Below are positions 12,368-25,147 of a DNA stretch of 64,000 nt, piece after piece (within the stretch, counting starts at the first letter, position 1; each line of letters begins with the position of its first letter). This DNA is from Liolophura sinensis (lineage: Eukaryota > Mollusca > Polyplacophora > Chitonida > Chitonidae), in NCBI RefSeq assembly GCF_032854445.1, contig NC_088295.1, positions 39,357,385-39,421,384 on the forward strand, read 5' to 3'. The notes beneath the pieces were generated by a model. The model did not search any database, was not told where the DNA came from, and saw only the letters and a list, made by a program, of their open reading frames with translations. Both the position numbers and the translations under genes were made by a program.

Positions 12368-15300
12368 ATGGCGGACATACGCACAAATGGAACGGAAGAG
12401 ATAGATGATACACTAAAACTGGAAGCTGAACATCTCGCACAAGAGGTAGCTTATGCTGTGCATGACATACAGTTATCATCAGTTCTCGGGGCATTTGACG
12501 ATCGTGTATATATCAACCTTACAACAAAGGAAAAGGAAAGCTTTTGTGTTCAACTCACGGCACAAGGATTCAAGGCAAGATGATACCGATACTTGGTGGA
12601 GTGAAAGTGAAACCGTATTGGCCAACATGGGTGTCACATGGCATTCATATCCTTAACGTTGTTCAGAAGTTGCGACAATGTGCAAATAGTACTTACCCCG
12701 ATATTGATCAAAACGGATTGTCTTCTGAGGCTAGTTCAATTAAATTAAACGTTGAGATCTATTTTCAACAATTTCTGCTATTTACCTGAAATAGTTGAAA
12801 ATAGCCCTCAACGTTTAATTTAACTGAACTGTTCATAGGCGTAAATGTTTTCACGATTTCCAAAGCATGGTAGGCTTTGCATAGTGCATATTTTGGCATT
12901 GTATGCAGTGACTTATGAGGTGGCAGGAGACTCACACCTATGTATTGTTTGTTTACATTAAAGGTACGGTATAAGATGTAGCAGCTCAATTCATGCACTA
13001 AATTGATGCATAATTTAGTCCTGATCAAAGTACTTCCATGATTACCCAGAGTTTTAACTGTATGATCTGTAAGGGGCGTACAGGTGTAAATACGCTTAAA
13101 AAATTAGACGTTACACTTCTAAAATTAAAACACAGTGTACTATATGTGCCCGAAGATTGGTGTACACTGGAAACTAGCATACATGCGAGATTTAAAGTAG
13201 ACAGCCCTGCCAAAATCCAAAGTAAGTCTCCACAGCAAACCATGTGCTTGACGTTCTCCACCATGTTAGTTTTCAGATACTCTAGACCACAGCGAAAGCT
13301 CCTGTGTCACCACCGACAGCAGTGGAGTATACCTACCATGATATTTGTCTTAGTGACATTCTCGAGTGTTTGCCATGAAGAAGATGTAGCAAAGGGTTAA
13401 AAATGGTCTTTTTGGTTACTGTGCTGCAAGTTCTGCTTCTGTGTTGCACAAAAACATCCTTGTGCCGCTCCCCATTGTCTGATTTCAATTCACGAATCGT
13501 CAGTCTTCAGTGTTTTGTACGGGCCAAGAAATGTTCAGATAGATAAAATAAAAATTTACCTGTCGCATCAGGCAGGTTACCATAAAGAAAAAATAATACT
13601 GCAACCTCTGCTATCAAAGCACAAGGATTCAAAAGTACAGAATAAAATCGTCAGTGAGTTATTGAAATAAACCCCTCACAGGTTGATGCCAAATAAAAGT
13701 ATTAATTTTATTCATGTTTATTCCTCTTGCAGAATAATTACTTTATTCTAAAATGTTTTTGAGCAATTCATAAGTAGGCTTACATCTACTTGTATATTGC
13801 TAGCCCTAACTACAAAGGAAAGAATCTGTGTGCGTATCGCCCTCTGTATATCGAGTGGGCATAAAAAAATGGGCCATACTTTGATGCTGCATTGCTCAAT
13901 TATCCTTTGTTCAAACCCTTTCAAACTTTAGATATGTAAATGGCATGATTTTGTTAATATACTGACTAGTTTTCAAGGTCATAGCTTGAGTAGTCTGTAC
14001 AAAGGGTTAAAATGAAAGCATGGCCTTAAAAACACACGTTCCGGTGACCCACATTGCATCACCTGTCAGGTGTCATGAGTAGAGCGCACGCTGCACCTGT
14101 GTGACATGCATCAAGGACTGCTGGAAAAGAATTACTCTTAAGGAGATTTGGGACTCAATGAGTTCATGGAAGAACTGTTTGCGTGCCGTCTACCGAGAAG
14201 ATGGAGGGCCATTTGATTACCTTTTCAAGTAAAACAAGGCAGAACATCAACGTGGCTCAGTTGGTTAGCGCGCTAGCGCAGAGTAATGACCCAGGAGTCT
14301 CTCACCAATGCGGTCGCTGTGAGTTCAAGTCCAGTTCAAGTGTGAGTTCATGCTGGCTTCCTCTCCGGCCGTACGTGGGAAGGTTTGCCAGCAACCTGCG
14401 GATGGTCGTGGGTTTCCCCTGGGCTCTGCCCGGTTTCCACCCACCATAATGCTGGCCGCCGTCGTATAAGTGAAATATTCTTGAGTACGGCGTAAAACAC
14501 CAATCAAATAAATAAATAAATAAGTAAGAGGGTTTCGGAGATATTGAGTGTCAAAGTACGGCCCATTTTTTTATGCACACACGATACATGTATGCACCTC
14601 TTTTCTTCATCCCCTTTAACTCAACCAACTTCACATTTTTTAGGTGTATTACTGGCGACCTAAAAGAGTGAAGTGTTGAGTATTTGAAAAAAAAATGTGT
14701 TCTGCAGTACCACATACATGGAAAGTCGGAAGTAACGTGCTCCCTCTCTTTCAAAGTGGGGAGTACCGTACTCCCGCTGACAAAAAATTGTCTGTAGCAC
14801 TAATCTGTATATGGCGCTTAAATACTGTCTATAGCTCACCTACTCATAAACTGATGGATAGAGATCCACAGCATGAAAGCCAACTGAGGCGGGGAATTTT
14901 GATGTTGAGATATCCTTGACTAAACATGAAAAAGTAAAGGTCTAATAACAATGCCTGTTTTCAATAGAGCCATGTCTTGCACTACCTTATCCTCTAGCCA
15001 AACATTGCATACAAGTTTATATGTATACTCCCTCAATCTCAAAACTCAAAATATTTATTTAACATCGGTTGGGTGCAGTAAATTAACATTAGCCGAATGC
15101 TACTTATGCCGACTCTACACGAGGTACCCAGACTCCAAATGAAATCTGCGATTTTGGTTGCTATGGGACCATTACACATCACTAGCGCATTTTTTGTTAC
15201 TAGTCTTCCATTACCATACCATATCTTCCATATCAGTAGAAGAGCTGTAACTCTGTATCTACCCTCATTCTTTTTCTTCAACCACCACTGTGACCAATAT

Positions 15301-15852
15301 TTTGGAACTATCTGACAGAATTATGGGGTGTAGAAAAATAAACTGCAGATTTATGAAGCTTGCATCTTTAGTGACAATCAAATTATTTTTTTGACATTGT
15401 CACCATGATGTGTGTATGCATAAATTCTACTGAAAAAACTGCTTTAAAAGTGGAAAAGTTTGAAGACTTCAAGTATATGGGGCTACGATTATGAACAAAC
15501 ATGTACCATATGTTGAGAGGTCATGTAACTACTGAAATTTTCCAGTTAAATGGGCTAACTGTCTCCTAAAGTGTGTTTATATTTAGTTTTCTGCTTCATA
15601 TTCTGTAAATGTAATTCAATCACAAGGACAACGCAGTTGTGACAATGGACATTTCCTTTGTTTCTGTTTCAGATTGTTGGCAAAGAATATAATAAAGTTG
15701 ATGAGAAGTGTTGTAAAGATAATCAGTGTTATGAGACATTATATTCTCTTCTGGACAAGGTCAGTCCACAGTACAGAGTCAGCTTTGGCAATGTGTTGTT
15801 CCAGAAACTGGAATCATTGAAGAGCCAGCAAAGTGATGGGGAAGATGGATGA
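12368..15852 (+). CDS. GSKIP: GSK3B-interacting protein, complete, two exons
   Basis: Small cytosolic scaffold that binds GSK3-beta through its C-terminal helix and, in vertebrates, anchors PKA RII. Exon 1 is 12368-12574 (69 codons, ATG in context gttATGGCGG); exon 2 is 15673-15852 (59 codons plus TGA), total 128 aa against 139 in human. Residues about 19-41 (AEHLAQEVAYAVHDIQ...) align with the RII-binding helix region. VYINLTTKE matches the conserved core, and SLLDKVSPQYRVSFGNVLFQ is the GSK3-binding helix. The intron begins GC rather than GT (AAG/GCAAGA) and ends TTTCAG; protein alignment (QGFK then IVGKEY) fixes this junction. Reading on without splicing gives a stop after two codons. Poly(A) signal candidate at 16130-16135. 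Confidence 0.95.
12733..12830. repeat. 98-bp hairpin (inverted repeat) in GSKIP intron
   Basis: The outer arms (agttcaattaaattaaacg at the left, cgtttaatttaactgaact at the right) are inverted copies with one mismatch. The pairing continues inward through the TATTTTCAAC segment with a few mismatches, leaving almost no loop. The shape suggests a small foldback or MITE-like element, or a structured intronic RNA. Confidence 0.75.
14247..14526 (+). mobile_element. tRNA-derived SINE, full length (family A)
   Basis: In the GSKIP intron, plus orientation: head with TGGCTCAGTTGGTTAGCG, B-box-like GAGTTCAAGTCC, core, then TGAAATATTCTTGAGTACGG and an AAAT-repeat tail. Just after the B box the GTTCA motif occurs two more times, a small internal duplication not seen in the other copies. 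Confidence 0.88.
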
Positions 15853-17635
15853 AAGCACTCCAAGGGCCACTTGCACAAAGTAATTGCTGGCAACACGTTA
15901 AAATGCCAATGGCAGTTACAATCGGCTTAGCCTGTGATCATTTTGTGGAAGAAACTCAGATCTATAACCAACTATTTATAAGACATAAAACTTGTTCAGA
16001 GTGGATCTAAAAACAATGACAACAGATCTGTTATCATGCTATAATCATATGTACCAAGTCAAAGATTGCGAAAAGTCTGTATGGACGTATGCGTTAAAAA
16101 GGAATTTTTTTTACTAGAGTCTTGTACAGAATAAACCTCTCATTAAACATAAAATTTAACATTTTGACAGTGACTAATTCAAATGGTGGAACTTTGGAGG
16201 CATTTCTCTTCCAGTACGTCAACCATGGCAACTAACAACATTTATCCAACAGTGTATGGTGCGGTGGTTGTAAGAGCTAGATGATGTACCCAGGTAGTAG
16301 CAGGTTACTGGTAAATAGAGAGAAAAACGACAACTAGACTAGTAATCAGCCAACATTTAATCAAAAAGTAGTCTGTCCAGAAAACTATTACATTTATTTT
16401 ATTCTCTTTTTTTTAAGAGGCAGATGTCATGGATTGGAAATACAACAAGTGTAAAATCAGAAACAGATGGAAAGACATATGCTTGTTTAATTATTAAATA
16501 TTTGATAAAATATGATGAGAATGTTACATAGAATACATGCCTAAAGCACCAAGGTTATCAGAATGACAAGAAATTGATTCTGAACATGTATTAATATAAA
16601 GATCTACAGTAGCTTATTTTTATTTTTGTATGAAAATGATTAAATCATTGTATTCATGATTTTTTAACGTACTGTTACACACATACACACATATAATCAT
16701 CTCTATACATGTATGTGTTAGCCGACTGGAAATTATATTAATACATAGATCTGGAAACCACTGTTCTTATTTTTGTATCAAAATATGTATATTATTGAGT
16801 TCATGACTGTTTAAAGCACTTTAATTCACATATGCCATGTTCTCCACATTGTACCACAGTTCCACTGTTGGTTAAATCTTCAGTGTACGTAGAATGTACC
16901 TGCAGATTCCACCCTGATGTACATGTACATGTGTATATATAGGCTAGGAGTTGTGAATAAATACTTGTCATTTAAGGTAACATGAAAATTTATATTTTTT
17001 GTTACTGTAAATTTTCCTTCACTTATTGCATGCTGGCATGGGATTTGACATCCGATGACGAGAAAAAACAAAACAACAAAACAATAATACCACTCTCACA
17101 AGTGAAATGCTTAACAAAGATAAAAAATTATTAAAACATGACTAAATGATAATGATAATGTGTGAAAACTTATCTCTGTGGACCCAAATACCATATCTTA
17201 AAGCCACTTGCTAATACTGTTCAACAAAGTGGATCACAAAGAAGCACTGCACTGTCTTTGTTTGAACTAAGATAGGAGATCATGTAACTGTGGTTAAGAA
17301 CTTTGATAATCAGTGACAAATCTGAAACCTGTATTATTACCACATGGCTTGCAAACATAGTTCGAAAACAAATTAGTGCATACCAGCTTCTACTATTGCC
17401 AAGTTAGTGTTCAATTTAGAAACGCTTTCACAAAAGCATGTGCTACAATATGGTGTTTTGTCAAATACCACCCCCTCCCCATTCAAAACAACAACAATGA
17501 ACTACTTCAAGAGCCAAGTGTCAAAAACATTGCGGCATGCACCACTAACCCTTTAATACATTTAGATACCCAATGGTACTTCACATCTCATGAAGTTTCC
17601 TCACGTAAAACAATAATGCCTTGTACAATGATCAT
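15853..17635. other. Convergent 3' ends of GSKIP and PRELID2
   Basis: GSKIP (plus) and PRELID2 (minus) face each other here. AATAAA at 16130-16135 is a good candidate for GSKIP. The rest is AT-rich with no coding signal; short TG/CA and TATA-rich patches lie near 16680-16720 and 16915-16940. Confidence 0.5.
16130..16135 (+). terminator. Candidate poly(A) signal of GSKIP
   Basis: AATAAA about 280 nt after the GSKIP stop codon, the first canonical hexamer downstream. Confidence 0.5.
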
Positions 17636-17641
17636 TTTATT
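17636..17641 (-). terminator. Candidate poly(A) signal of PRELID2
   Basis: TTTATT on the plus strand (AATAAA on minus) about 315 nt downstream of the PRELID2 stop at 17954. Confidence 0.45.
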
Positions 17642-17953
17642 AATAGTACTCGAGTAATTTCTTGGCAAAAGGACTAGTATGCAAAGTAGATACATGTATT
17701 ACACTCTGCACCGGATGATAGCTCCACAATTCCAGGATATGCTGGAAATCTCGTGTGCACAAGAAAAATTAAAACCACCAACTCAAAAAGTATTGTTACA
17801 ATCAATTAAATAAAAAAAAAATCGTAAAGTTTGGCAAGCATGCATGATTTTGTAAAATAACAAAACCTGAAAATGCATTTGACTTATAGCTCAATAGTTT
17901 GGAGGTTGTATTTTTTGATGTGTTTCAAATGCAAACAAAACGGACACACTGTG

Positions 17954-20900
17954 CTAGCCTGTCTCAGGGACTGGTGTGTTAGAGTCTTCACAATTGACAC
18001 TACTACTGGCCTGAGGACACCGCTCCTGTAAAATCTCCTCCATCGTGGTGATTCCCTAAAGATACAGTTAAAAAGGAAATAATACACTGAAAAGTTTACA
18101 GTAATATATGAACAGATTAGAAAAGACTTTAAGGTGAAGTGACTCGTTCACCCAGGAGTTCTTTCTTAGTTTTCACCTCTACGACCACAGCCATGGGCAT
18201 GTTTATAGGTGGCAGAAACCCAAGGAAACCAGAGTACACCTCCACCTAGGGCCAGGTACTTGACAAACCTCCTAGTGTAAACCTGTAACTGAAACAGTGG
18301 TGACTGGACTCCAGTCAGTGACCTTGTTGGTAAAGGGCTGATTGGCTGTGAAGAGACCAATGAAATGTCAATTTAATGATGTCAACCAATGTGTAGAAAT
18401 TGATTTGATTAGAGTTTTGGGCTAATCAGATAATATTTCATTTCTTCAACTTTAATGATGACATTATAGATACAGGAAAGTGGGCATATGCTGGAGGAAA
18501 CCCCCACACAATGTTTCTTACCTAATAAACCTGCTAACTTAAGGCTGTGGCTGTGGCAGAGGCAGCTGGAGCTGTATACTAAAATATTACGGTCAAATAC
18601 TAATGGTCTGCAATTAGACAACTTGGCCATCAGCTCTACAGAAAACAAATTTAAATATTTTTATGCATTAAAGTTGGTAAAAAGAAATCTAAAGGAAAAC
18701 AATTAGTAATGGCATTTTCAGATTGTGTTTAATGGTCTTTCTTCTAATGCATACTTCTATTTTAATGTTTTCTTTCCCTTCAACAAAAGATAAAATCTGA
18801 ACAAAATATTGTACGAATTGCGAAGATTGAGCCCTAATGCTCACTTTAAAGTTTTGAAACACACTGTATAAAAAGTATATACAGAGTTTGTTGTAAAACA
18901 AAAACAAGAAACAAGTAACATACATACCCTCTTCACTCCTGATTTCAGAAACTTCTCAGCAAATAATTCTATAACCCTGCCTAACTTCCCTAAGCCACTG
19001 ATATCCACCACTCCATGCTGCTCCAACTGTGTCCTGTATCAGGAGAAATAAGACGCTATAAAGGAATGAATGAAAGATAATTGCATAATGCCACAATAGC
19101 ATCAGTCTCAGCAATATTGTGGCAATGCGACCAAATAAGATGTAGTACTTAACTTGAATGATATACTGGTTTTGTTCTAAGGGTTTATAATAAATAAAGG
19201 GTAACTATTGTTCTCTTGTTGAGTATTTTCAGATGTCTCATACATACATGTACATACAGTGCCTTATATGGTATGGATAAACAGTGTAATCACTTAGTGT
19301 AATGTGATGTTTCTAGTGTCCAGAAAATGAGACTTGGATGTTTCTAGTGTCATGTGGCTAGGTAAAGTATTCTAGTTTCAAGGGAATGAAAGGGTAATGC
19401 AAATGAGAAAATTGTTTTCCATATATATTGTCAAGATGGAAACACTGTGATAGGTGTGACTTTTAGGGTTAGGAAAAAGGAAAATTACAGCCTGCATTTA
19501 GCATGTTTAGTGTTATTTCTGACAAAAGACTATATATGACTGGGTAAATATCATGTTTATGGTGGAGAACTATGCACTGTAAATGACCAAAAGTGCATTT
19601 TTAAAAGCAACTACATAAAAGTTATATTATTATTTGAGCTAAAACTTGCATTATATATTATAGTAAGAGTATTATCATACCTTATCATCCCAAAACAAAC
19701 CAGAAAACACTTAACATCCACAGACCTCTCAAAATCAGGAAGAGTTATCAACTTTGTGATGGAGGCAATTTTAGGTCAGTGTATGATCTTGATAATTACA
19801 TGTGAGAACCATTTCTCCTCACATCATCATCCTTTGTATCACAGCTTTTCAGAAGTGTAATAATCACATTATCCTCGCAGTAATTTCTATCTATAACCTC
19901 TCACCATTTTGGGTTATCTGCACAGGGAGTAAACACAGACTTCTCCCACAAGCTGGCATATTTGGACCAGGTCACGTTGTGACTTTTAGTGGTAAACATC
20001 CTCTTCTTAACATCAATCCAGGAGCATTCTTCTAATAAAATATGCTTCTCGTCCAAAATCTGAATCTGCAAAAACAAGATTGATGAGAACAGAGCTTGGG
20101 AGAAAATAGAGTGAATATTTCCTCCACCTTATAATCATGTGACTGAGAAACCTGGAACAACATTTGTCTGCATCAACAACCCTGAGATACAGAACATTCT
20201 ACAGAGGAAATGTTCACCATAAAAATATAAACATCTTAAATTCAAATGAACATGGAAATTGGTATTAGAGGTGCAGTTGCATTTGAAGAAATGGTATCAG
20301 ATTTATATAAGCCTCATGAGGAAAACAGAAAGTTTCACTGAATACATGTACCATTTGAATCATTGCATCCAGACATACTGAATTTTAGATCTAACAAACA
20401 CAAAGCTTTGAAAATGTTTCTTCATTTTCTGGGTTCAGTCCTTTGGCAGGAAATAAAATATGATGTTATACCTTTCTCAGCAAGGAAGGGATGACATTGT
20501 CGCAAATTGCCAGTCGCCGATGGAAAGAAATGCCCTTGTTGAAAGCTACAACAAAAAACATCATCTTCAATAAATAATGGAAAAAGGAAGTCCTCCAATT
20601 CAAACGGCCCTTGATCCTTTTCAAAATAAAAATAAAAAGAGAGTGCAATTTTACCAATGCAATAATTCAGGGTCCAAGTTGCCCAGTGTTTTTTTTTTTT
20701 TTTTTTTTTGATTTTTGTATGATGCAAACTTGTGGGGTAGTAGGTTTGTATGACATGTATTGCTCTCTACCATACTGCCCTCAACATGAGACTTGGAAGG
20801 AACAATGAAGGAAGTGTATGCAGACACAAATCTGCAACAATGGACTCTTTCACTTTCTGTTAAACTTAGTATCAGCAGTAGATCAAAGGTACACTGCAAT

Positions 20901-23110
20901 AGCACTGGTACATGTATTTAAAGCAAAGAATTAATGTATTCTTTCTAATGACTATTCCATTCCACATGCTGCCTCGCAGTCTTAGGTTCAAATACAGTTT
21001 AATTATCTCTTTTCTTTCAACCATGTGTTACACCAGACTAACAGAAATTGCACCAGAATGTTAATAGCTGTGGACCTCAGCAATGCTTCTGGCTTTATTA
21101 AAATAAATGTAGGGTTACGTAAATGCTGATAACCGTCATTTACTAAATGACCCTATTTACTATTTATTTATTTAATTGGAGTTTTATGCAGTACTCAAGA
21201 ATATTTCACTTATATGATGCTGACCAGCATTATGGCGAGAGGAAACCGGGCCCGGGGGAAACCAACGACTATCTGCAAATTACTAGCAGCTTTTGCCTTG
21301 TACTATGGGGTTGGGTTAGGAAGCCAGCATTAGCTGGACATGAACTCACAATCACCCCTATGTATGATTGACTGATTGCCTGATTAATACCGAGCTCTAA
21401 AATATTTCACTTGTATGATGGAGGTTATAGAATTTATGGGTGGAGGAAACCTTAGTGCCCGCAGCTACTGATTTGTCAAAGTATCTGTCCCAAATGTTGG
21501 TGAACATGGTGAATGTATAAATATGTACCGTTACTAATATACAGCTGTAGTCCTTTATTTACATGCTATACTTATGTTGGGAATGGTTTCGGTGGCCTAA
21601 TGGTTAGGGCGTTTGTCTCAAAGTCTGGAGGCCCGAAGTCTGGTCAAACCGAAAGAAAAATGGAAACAGAACTGGTTGACCCGGAGTCAGTATCATGTGT
21701 CTAGGCGCATGAGGTGTCGTGTCTGGTGTCTTCAGCATGATAAATCTGTGGTGGCAGCACTTTGGCAGCATGGACTTTTCCTCCCACAAGAAGGCACAGT
21801 ATATGTATACGCGCCCCTAATGACTCCTCATTGTCATATGAATGAAAATTATTTAAGAATGATGTTAAACCCGAAGCATATATACACACATACATATACT
21901 TTAGTTGGGTGAAGCACTGTTCGAGAGGCATGATTAACTGTTCCTGTTAAAAACGATCAACTACTTGGCTACAGCTTCAAATAAGTTGGGAGTTATGTAA
22001 GGTATACTTGATGAAGACAGTTTATAGTCTCCGTGAGCACTCCGGTTTTTTTCCACCCTGATCGTCACTGTATAACTGAAAAATTTCAAATCACAGTGTT
22101 AAACAACAATCAAAGAAATAAATACCTGACTGACACTTAAAGCCAGAAATGTTGGTGACAGTAGGGGTTTTAATGGCTTTTGTTAAAATAAATAGATAAG
22201 AATTACCTGATTCTAATACTTCAATTTTCTTCACAAACTTTTCCTTTTCTGAAGGATACTGTAAATAAAGAGTAGAAATTGAACTGTGAATGTACAGTAA
22301 CATATGTACTTTTAGGCCAAGTGATTTTCAAAACATCAGTAACGCTTTGAGCCACACTGGCATGCATGCACACATGCTGTGAATGCTATGGTCAGCCTAA
22401 AGGTGGATACAAAGATTGAGACCCCTGTTCATTTATGTGATGCCAGTGTGCAACTTTGTTCTTCTGTACCTCTGAAGCGTTAAAAAGCATCACCATATTT
22501 TTTAAGCTTGAAAAGTACAGAACAAGAACACAATATGTAGTAACTATATTCATTACAAATTTACAACATTCCCAAAGAATGTGATCCAAATACAAAACCT
22601 TCTCTCTCAATGAATATGTTACAAATGTTAAAAAAAGTTACTGACATGTACACAAATGCTGCTTAAAGATACAGTGTTGCTTTCAAGTTACGCCAATACT
22701 AAATTTGGTAACAATACATAAATAGGTATGTTTTTTTTTCATGATAAGGCAATACCTCATTTATAATACATGCATATTCATTCATTGGGGCAGGGGTCCA
22801 TTGTCTTGGAGTGGCGCAAGCCAGTAGATACGGGGCTATAGATGGCTAAAAAAAAAACGCCTCCAACACAAAAACGCCTCCAACACAAAACTTGTCGAGT
22901 TAGAGAACGTCAACTCAGAATGTATGCCAGATGGAAAGATCAGCCGTCGGGTGAAATTCTGCATGCATCCGTATAGGTGAGATCCATCTGCACGAAGATC
23001 ACAAGACCTTATAGCAAGCTACACGAAATACTTACTTTCGAGAAATGTGCCTGTATGACCAGTTCGACTGGATATTTGTAAACATGATTAATGTTGACGG
23101 TAATCACCAT
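17954..23110 (-). CDS. PRELID2: PRELI domain-containing protein 2, complete, six exons
   Basis: Member of the PRELI/MSF1 family of lipid-transfer proteins of the mitochondrial intermembrane space; the PRELID2 cargo is not settled. Minus-strand exons in order: 23036-23110, 22207-22258, 20472-20545, 19905-20065, 18928-19033, 17954-18055 (TAG). All junctions are GT-AG and phases fit, giving 570 nt and 189 aa, the size of the human protein as I recall it. The PRELI domain fills most of the chain: start INHVYKYPVELVIQAHFSKY, then HRRLAICDNVIPSLLRK, SHNVTWSKYASL, DNPKWTQ and a C-terminal helix VIELFAEKFLKSGVKRG, each aligning with human PRELID2. The chosen ATG gives the family N-terminus. The last 20 or so residues are variable. 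No targeting peptide is visible. Confidence 0.94.
18125..18350. repeat. Degenerate dispersed repeat in PRELID2 intron
   Basis: Contains a GGCAGAAACCCAAGGAAACC-like core and a degraded tRNA-like end (GACTGGACTCCAGTCAGTGACC). It resembles the repeats at 62145-62310 and 63060-63215 and is probably an old SINE of a second family. Boundaries approximate. Confidence 0.4.
20689..20709 (+). repeat. Poly(T) tract, 21 T
   Basis: Uninterrupted T run in a PRELID2 intron, directly upstream of exon 3 in plus coordinates (A run on the transcribed strand). Confidence 0.9.
21150..21470 (-). mobile_element. Two degraded family A SINE fragments
   Basis: 21150-21375 keeps the TTTA tail, AGTACTCAAGAATATTTCAC and a decayed core (CCAGCATTATGGCG, GAAGCCAGCATTAGCTGGAC). 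21395-21470 repeats only the tail-core part (AAAATATTTCACTTGTATGA...). Both are in a PRELID2 intron and heavily diverged. Confidence 0.65.
21586..21890 (+). mobile_element. Second tRNA-derived SINE family (family B)
   Basis: Head GGTGGCCTAATGGTTAGGGC with a decayed B-box-like region, a body with GGTGTCTTCAGCATGATAAA and GGCAGCA, and a tail ending ATGTTAAACCCGAAGCATA. It differs from family A. A decayed relative is at 51150-51290 (GTGTCTGATGTCTTTAGCAT...). Confidence 0.7.
22850..22890 (+). repeat. Short direct repeat AACGCCTCCAACACAAA x2
   Basis: Two adjacent copies of a 17-base word after a short A run, in PRELID2 intron 1. Simple local duplication. Confidence 0.7.
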
Positions 23111-24880
23111 ACTGTGGCAATCCGTGTTCAGTACAGCACTCCAATGTCAGGATGTAGGACGGCTCGCCAGAGCAATCTCTGCTGCATGTAACCGGACCGA
23201 ACGTTGGAAAACAACCTCAAACGTGCGACTGTGTCTGTAAAATACAAGATAAGAATGCTGGTGGAGTTCTTTTTATCTCAAAAATAATGAAATGATAAGA
23301 AATTGGCTACAAGTCTAAAGCTTGACTCACTTTGAGTGTTTCATAACACTGTGTACGCAGAGTAACCAGTTGCATGATGGAGACGGGTGTGTGATGGCAG
23401 TGGTGTTGTACAAAGGGGAGATCACTCTAAATGACTTTCACAGCATCGCGTTTGGCAGCTAATCTCTTTGTCAGTGGAAATGCAACTGGTCCTATATATT
23501 TGTTTGATTTGATTGGTGTTTTACGCCGTACTCAAGAATATTTCGCTTTTACGACGGCGGCCAGCATTATGGTGGGAGGAAACCGGGCAGAGTTTTCCGG
23601 TGGAAACCCACGACCATCCGCAGTTTGCTGAAAGACCTTCCCACGTATGGCCCGAGAGGAAGTCAGCATGAGCTGGACTTGAACTCACAGTGACCGCATT
23701 GGTGAGAGGCTTCTGGGTCATTACGCTAACCAGTTTTGCCACGGAGGCCCCCAAGGGCTATATAAAGCGAATCTTAGTATGCATTAATGACGTCTTGTCT
23801 CGTGTAATGATAGGTAGCACTTGATTAAGACTTTTCCAATAAATATTGAAATATGGTATTTATGTTGTTGTTTTATGATAGCAATGTTATAAATAAACTC
23901 ATAAATTTACAGGCTGGGTTTAGCTGACACTATGCATCGCTATATTCATAAACCCCCGACTATAAATAAGGTTGGGGTATTTCTTCCAACAAAGGAATCA
24001 AAGATAATAACAGATCACGCGTCATAAATTAATCTGCTTTCCGTATCGGTTGTATTGATAACATACTTTGTCATTAGCACGTTACTAAGTTACAAAGTCA
24101 CAAAGCATTCGACCCAATAAAAAGTAAGCAGTCAAATAAAAAAATTAAAAAGTATCATATATAGCAACCTAGGGGCCTATATAGTTGGTGACTATGTAAC
24201 ATGTAGATCATACAACACGGATTTCTGCTGTTTATTACTCGTGGACATTATAGGATTACATCATATTAAGCGGATTGATTAATTATAACTTTTTTTAGTT
24301 GTTTTCTCTTTTATGCGAAAGCCATTGACACCACAATCTGATTGCATTTTTTGTCACCGTGATACGCATGAAACTAGATATATCTGTCATGTATATATAC
24401 ATCTACTGTGGCAAGGATTAAGGTATAATATCAGTATTAATTTATTCACACTCTTAACTGATAATAAACGCGCCGTCATGATCGCATTACCGTTCACAAT
24501 ATGCGTTTGTCAAACGATACGTTCAGTTAACCCTGTATAGGTCTTTTTATGCTGAGGTCCAAGTTTGAACTCGCAGGATTAAGCATGGAGTTTGGGGAGA
24601 TTCTCAGTAGAAGTATATTATAACGTAATTATCACTCGCGTGGCCCATTTAGGTCTACTTGTGCGGCAGAGTAATATATACGGGTATACATATTTGGAAA
24701 GGGTTGTGAGTATTGTGGTAAAAGCCCTACTGTGTGGTATAAATATTATATACCCAACCACTGTTACATAGCCCATGCGTTTCACAGGTAAGACAGTCGT
24801 TCAGTGAAAAGGACTTTGGCCGATTTTCTTAGTAGCATTATAAATCTGTCTTGGGTACAGATTATAACGTCGTTATCTAA
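23111..24880. other. PRELID2 upstream region and intergenic
   Basis: About 1.8 kb between the PRELID2 start (minus) and the promoter of the plus-strand gene at 25148. Apart from the SINE at 23500-23751 I see no gene. PRELID2 and the 25148 gene are divergent. Confidence 0.5.
23500..23751 (-). mobile_element. tRNA-derived SINE, near full length (family A)
   Basis: Upstream of PRELID2. Tail (TTTGATTGGTGTTTTACGCC), TTGAGTACGGCG-type end, core with CCAGCATTATGGTGGGAGG and the tRNA-like head ending GCCACGGAGGCCC. Contains a small internal insertion (GAGTTTTCCGGTGG). Confidence 0.85.
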
Positions 24881-24902
24881 TGGGGCGGGCCTAAGTGGAT
24901 TG

Positions 24903-24942
24903 TGACGTCGGGTGTGACACGGGGTCGAGTGACGTATATAAC
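24903..24942 (+). promoter_or_regulatory. Core promoter with CRE-like sites and TATA box
   Basis: TGACGTCG at 24903-24910 and a TGACGT half-site at 24930-24935 flank a GC-rich stretch and run straight into TATATAAC at 24935-24942. Start of transcription would be near 24965-24975, about 180 nt ahead of the ATG at 25148. An imperfect palindrome ATAACGTCGTTAT lies at about 24864-24877. CRE/ATF binding is inferred from the motif only. Confidence 0.55.
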
Positions 24943-25147
24943 AATAGGCGGTGCTATGGTTTTTGTTTACAGTTCCGTCTAGGCCTCTACAACAGCGAGG
25001 GACTAGAAACCTTGAGTTGCGGCAGAACATTGAGAGCGTAGCAACCAAGGTTATATAGTCTTGATCCGCGTGACGGGTCGCCTGGCACCTGGCTGTGAAC
25101 TGCACTGAGAAGCGTGTCGCAGTCACTGTGGTTTGTGTACAGTGACT

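Noticed and set aside
14247-14330. tRNA gene
   Set aside because: A- and B-box-like words are present, but there is no cloverleaf with an acceptor stem and the sequence continues into a SINE core. The same applies to the other SINE heads.
14183-14449. 88-codon plus open frame
   Set aside because: Made of SINE sequence; similar frames appear in other SINE copies on both strands.
25133-25147. Upstream non-ATG start for the intronless gene
   Set aside because: Only TTG/GTG codons; the first ATG at 25148 is the simpler choice.
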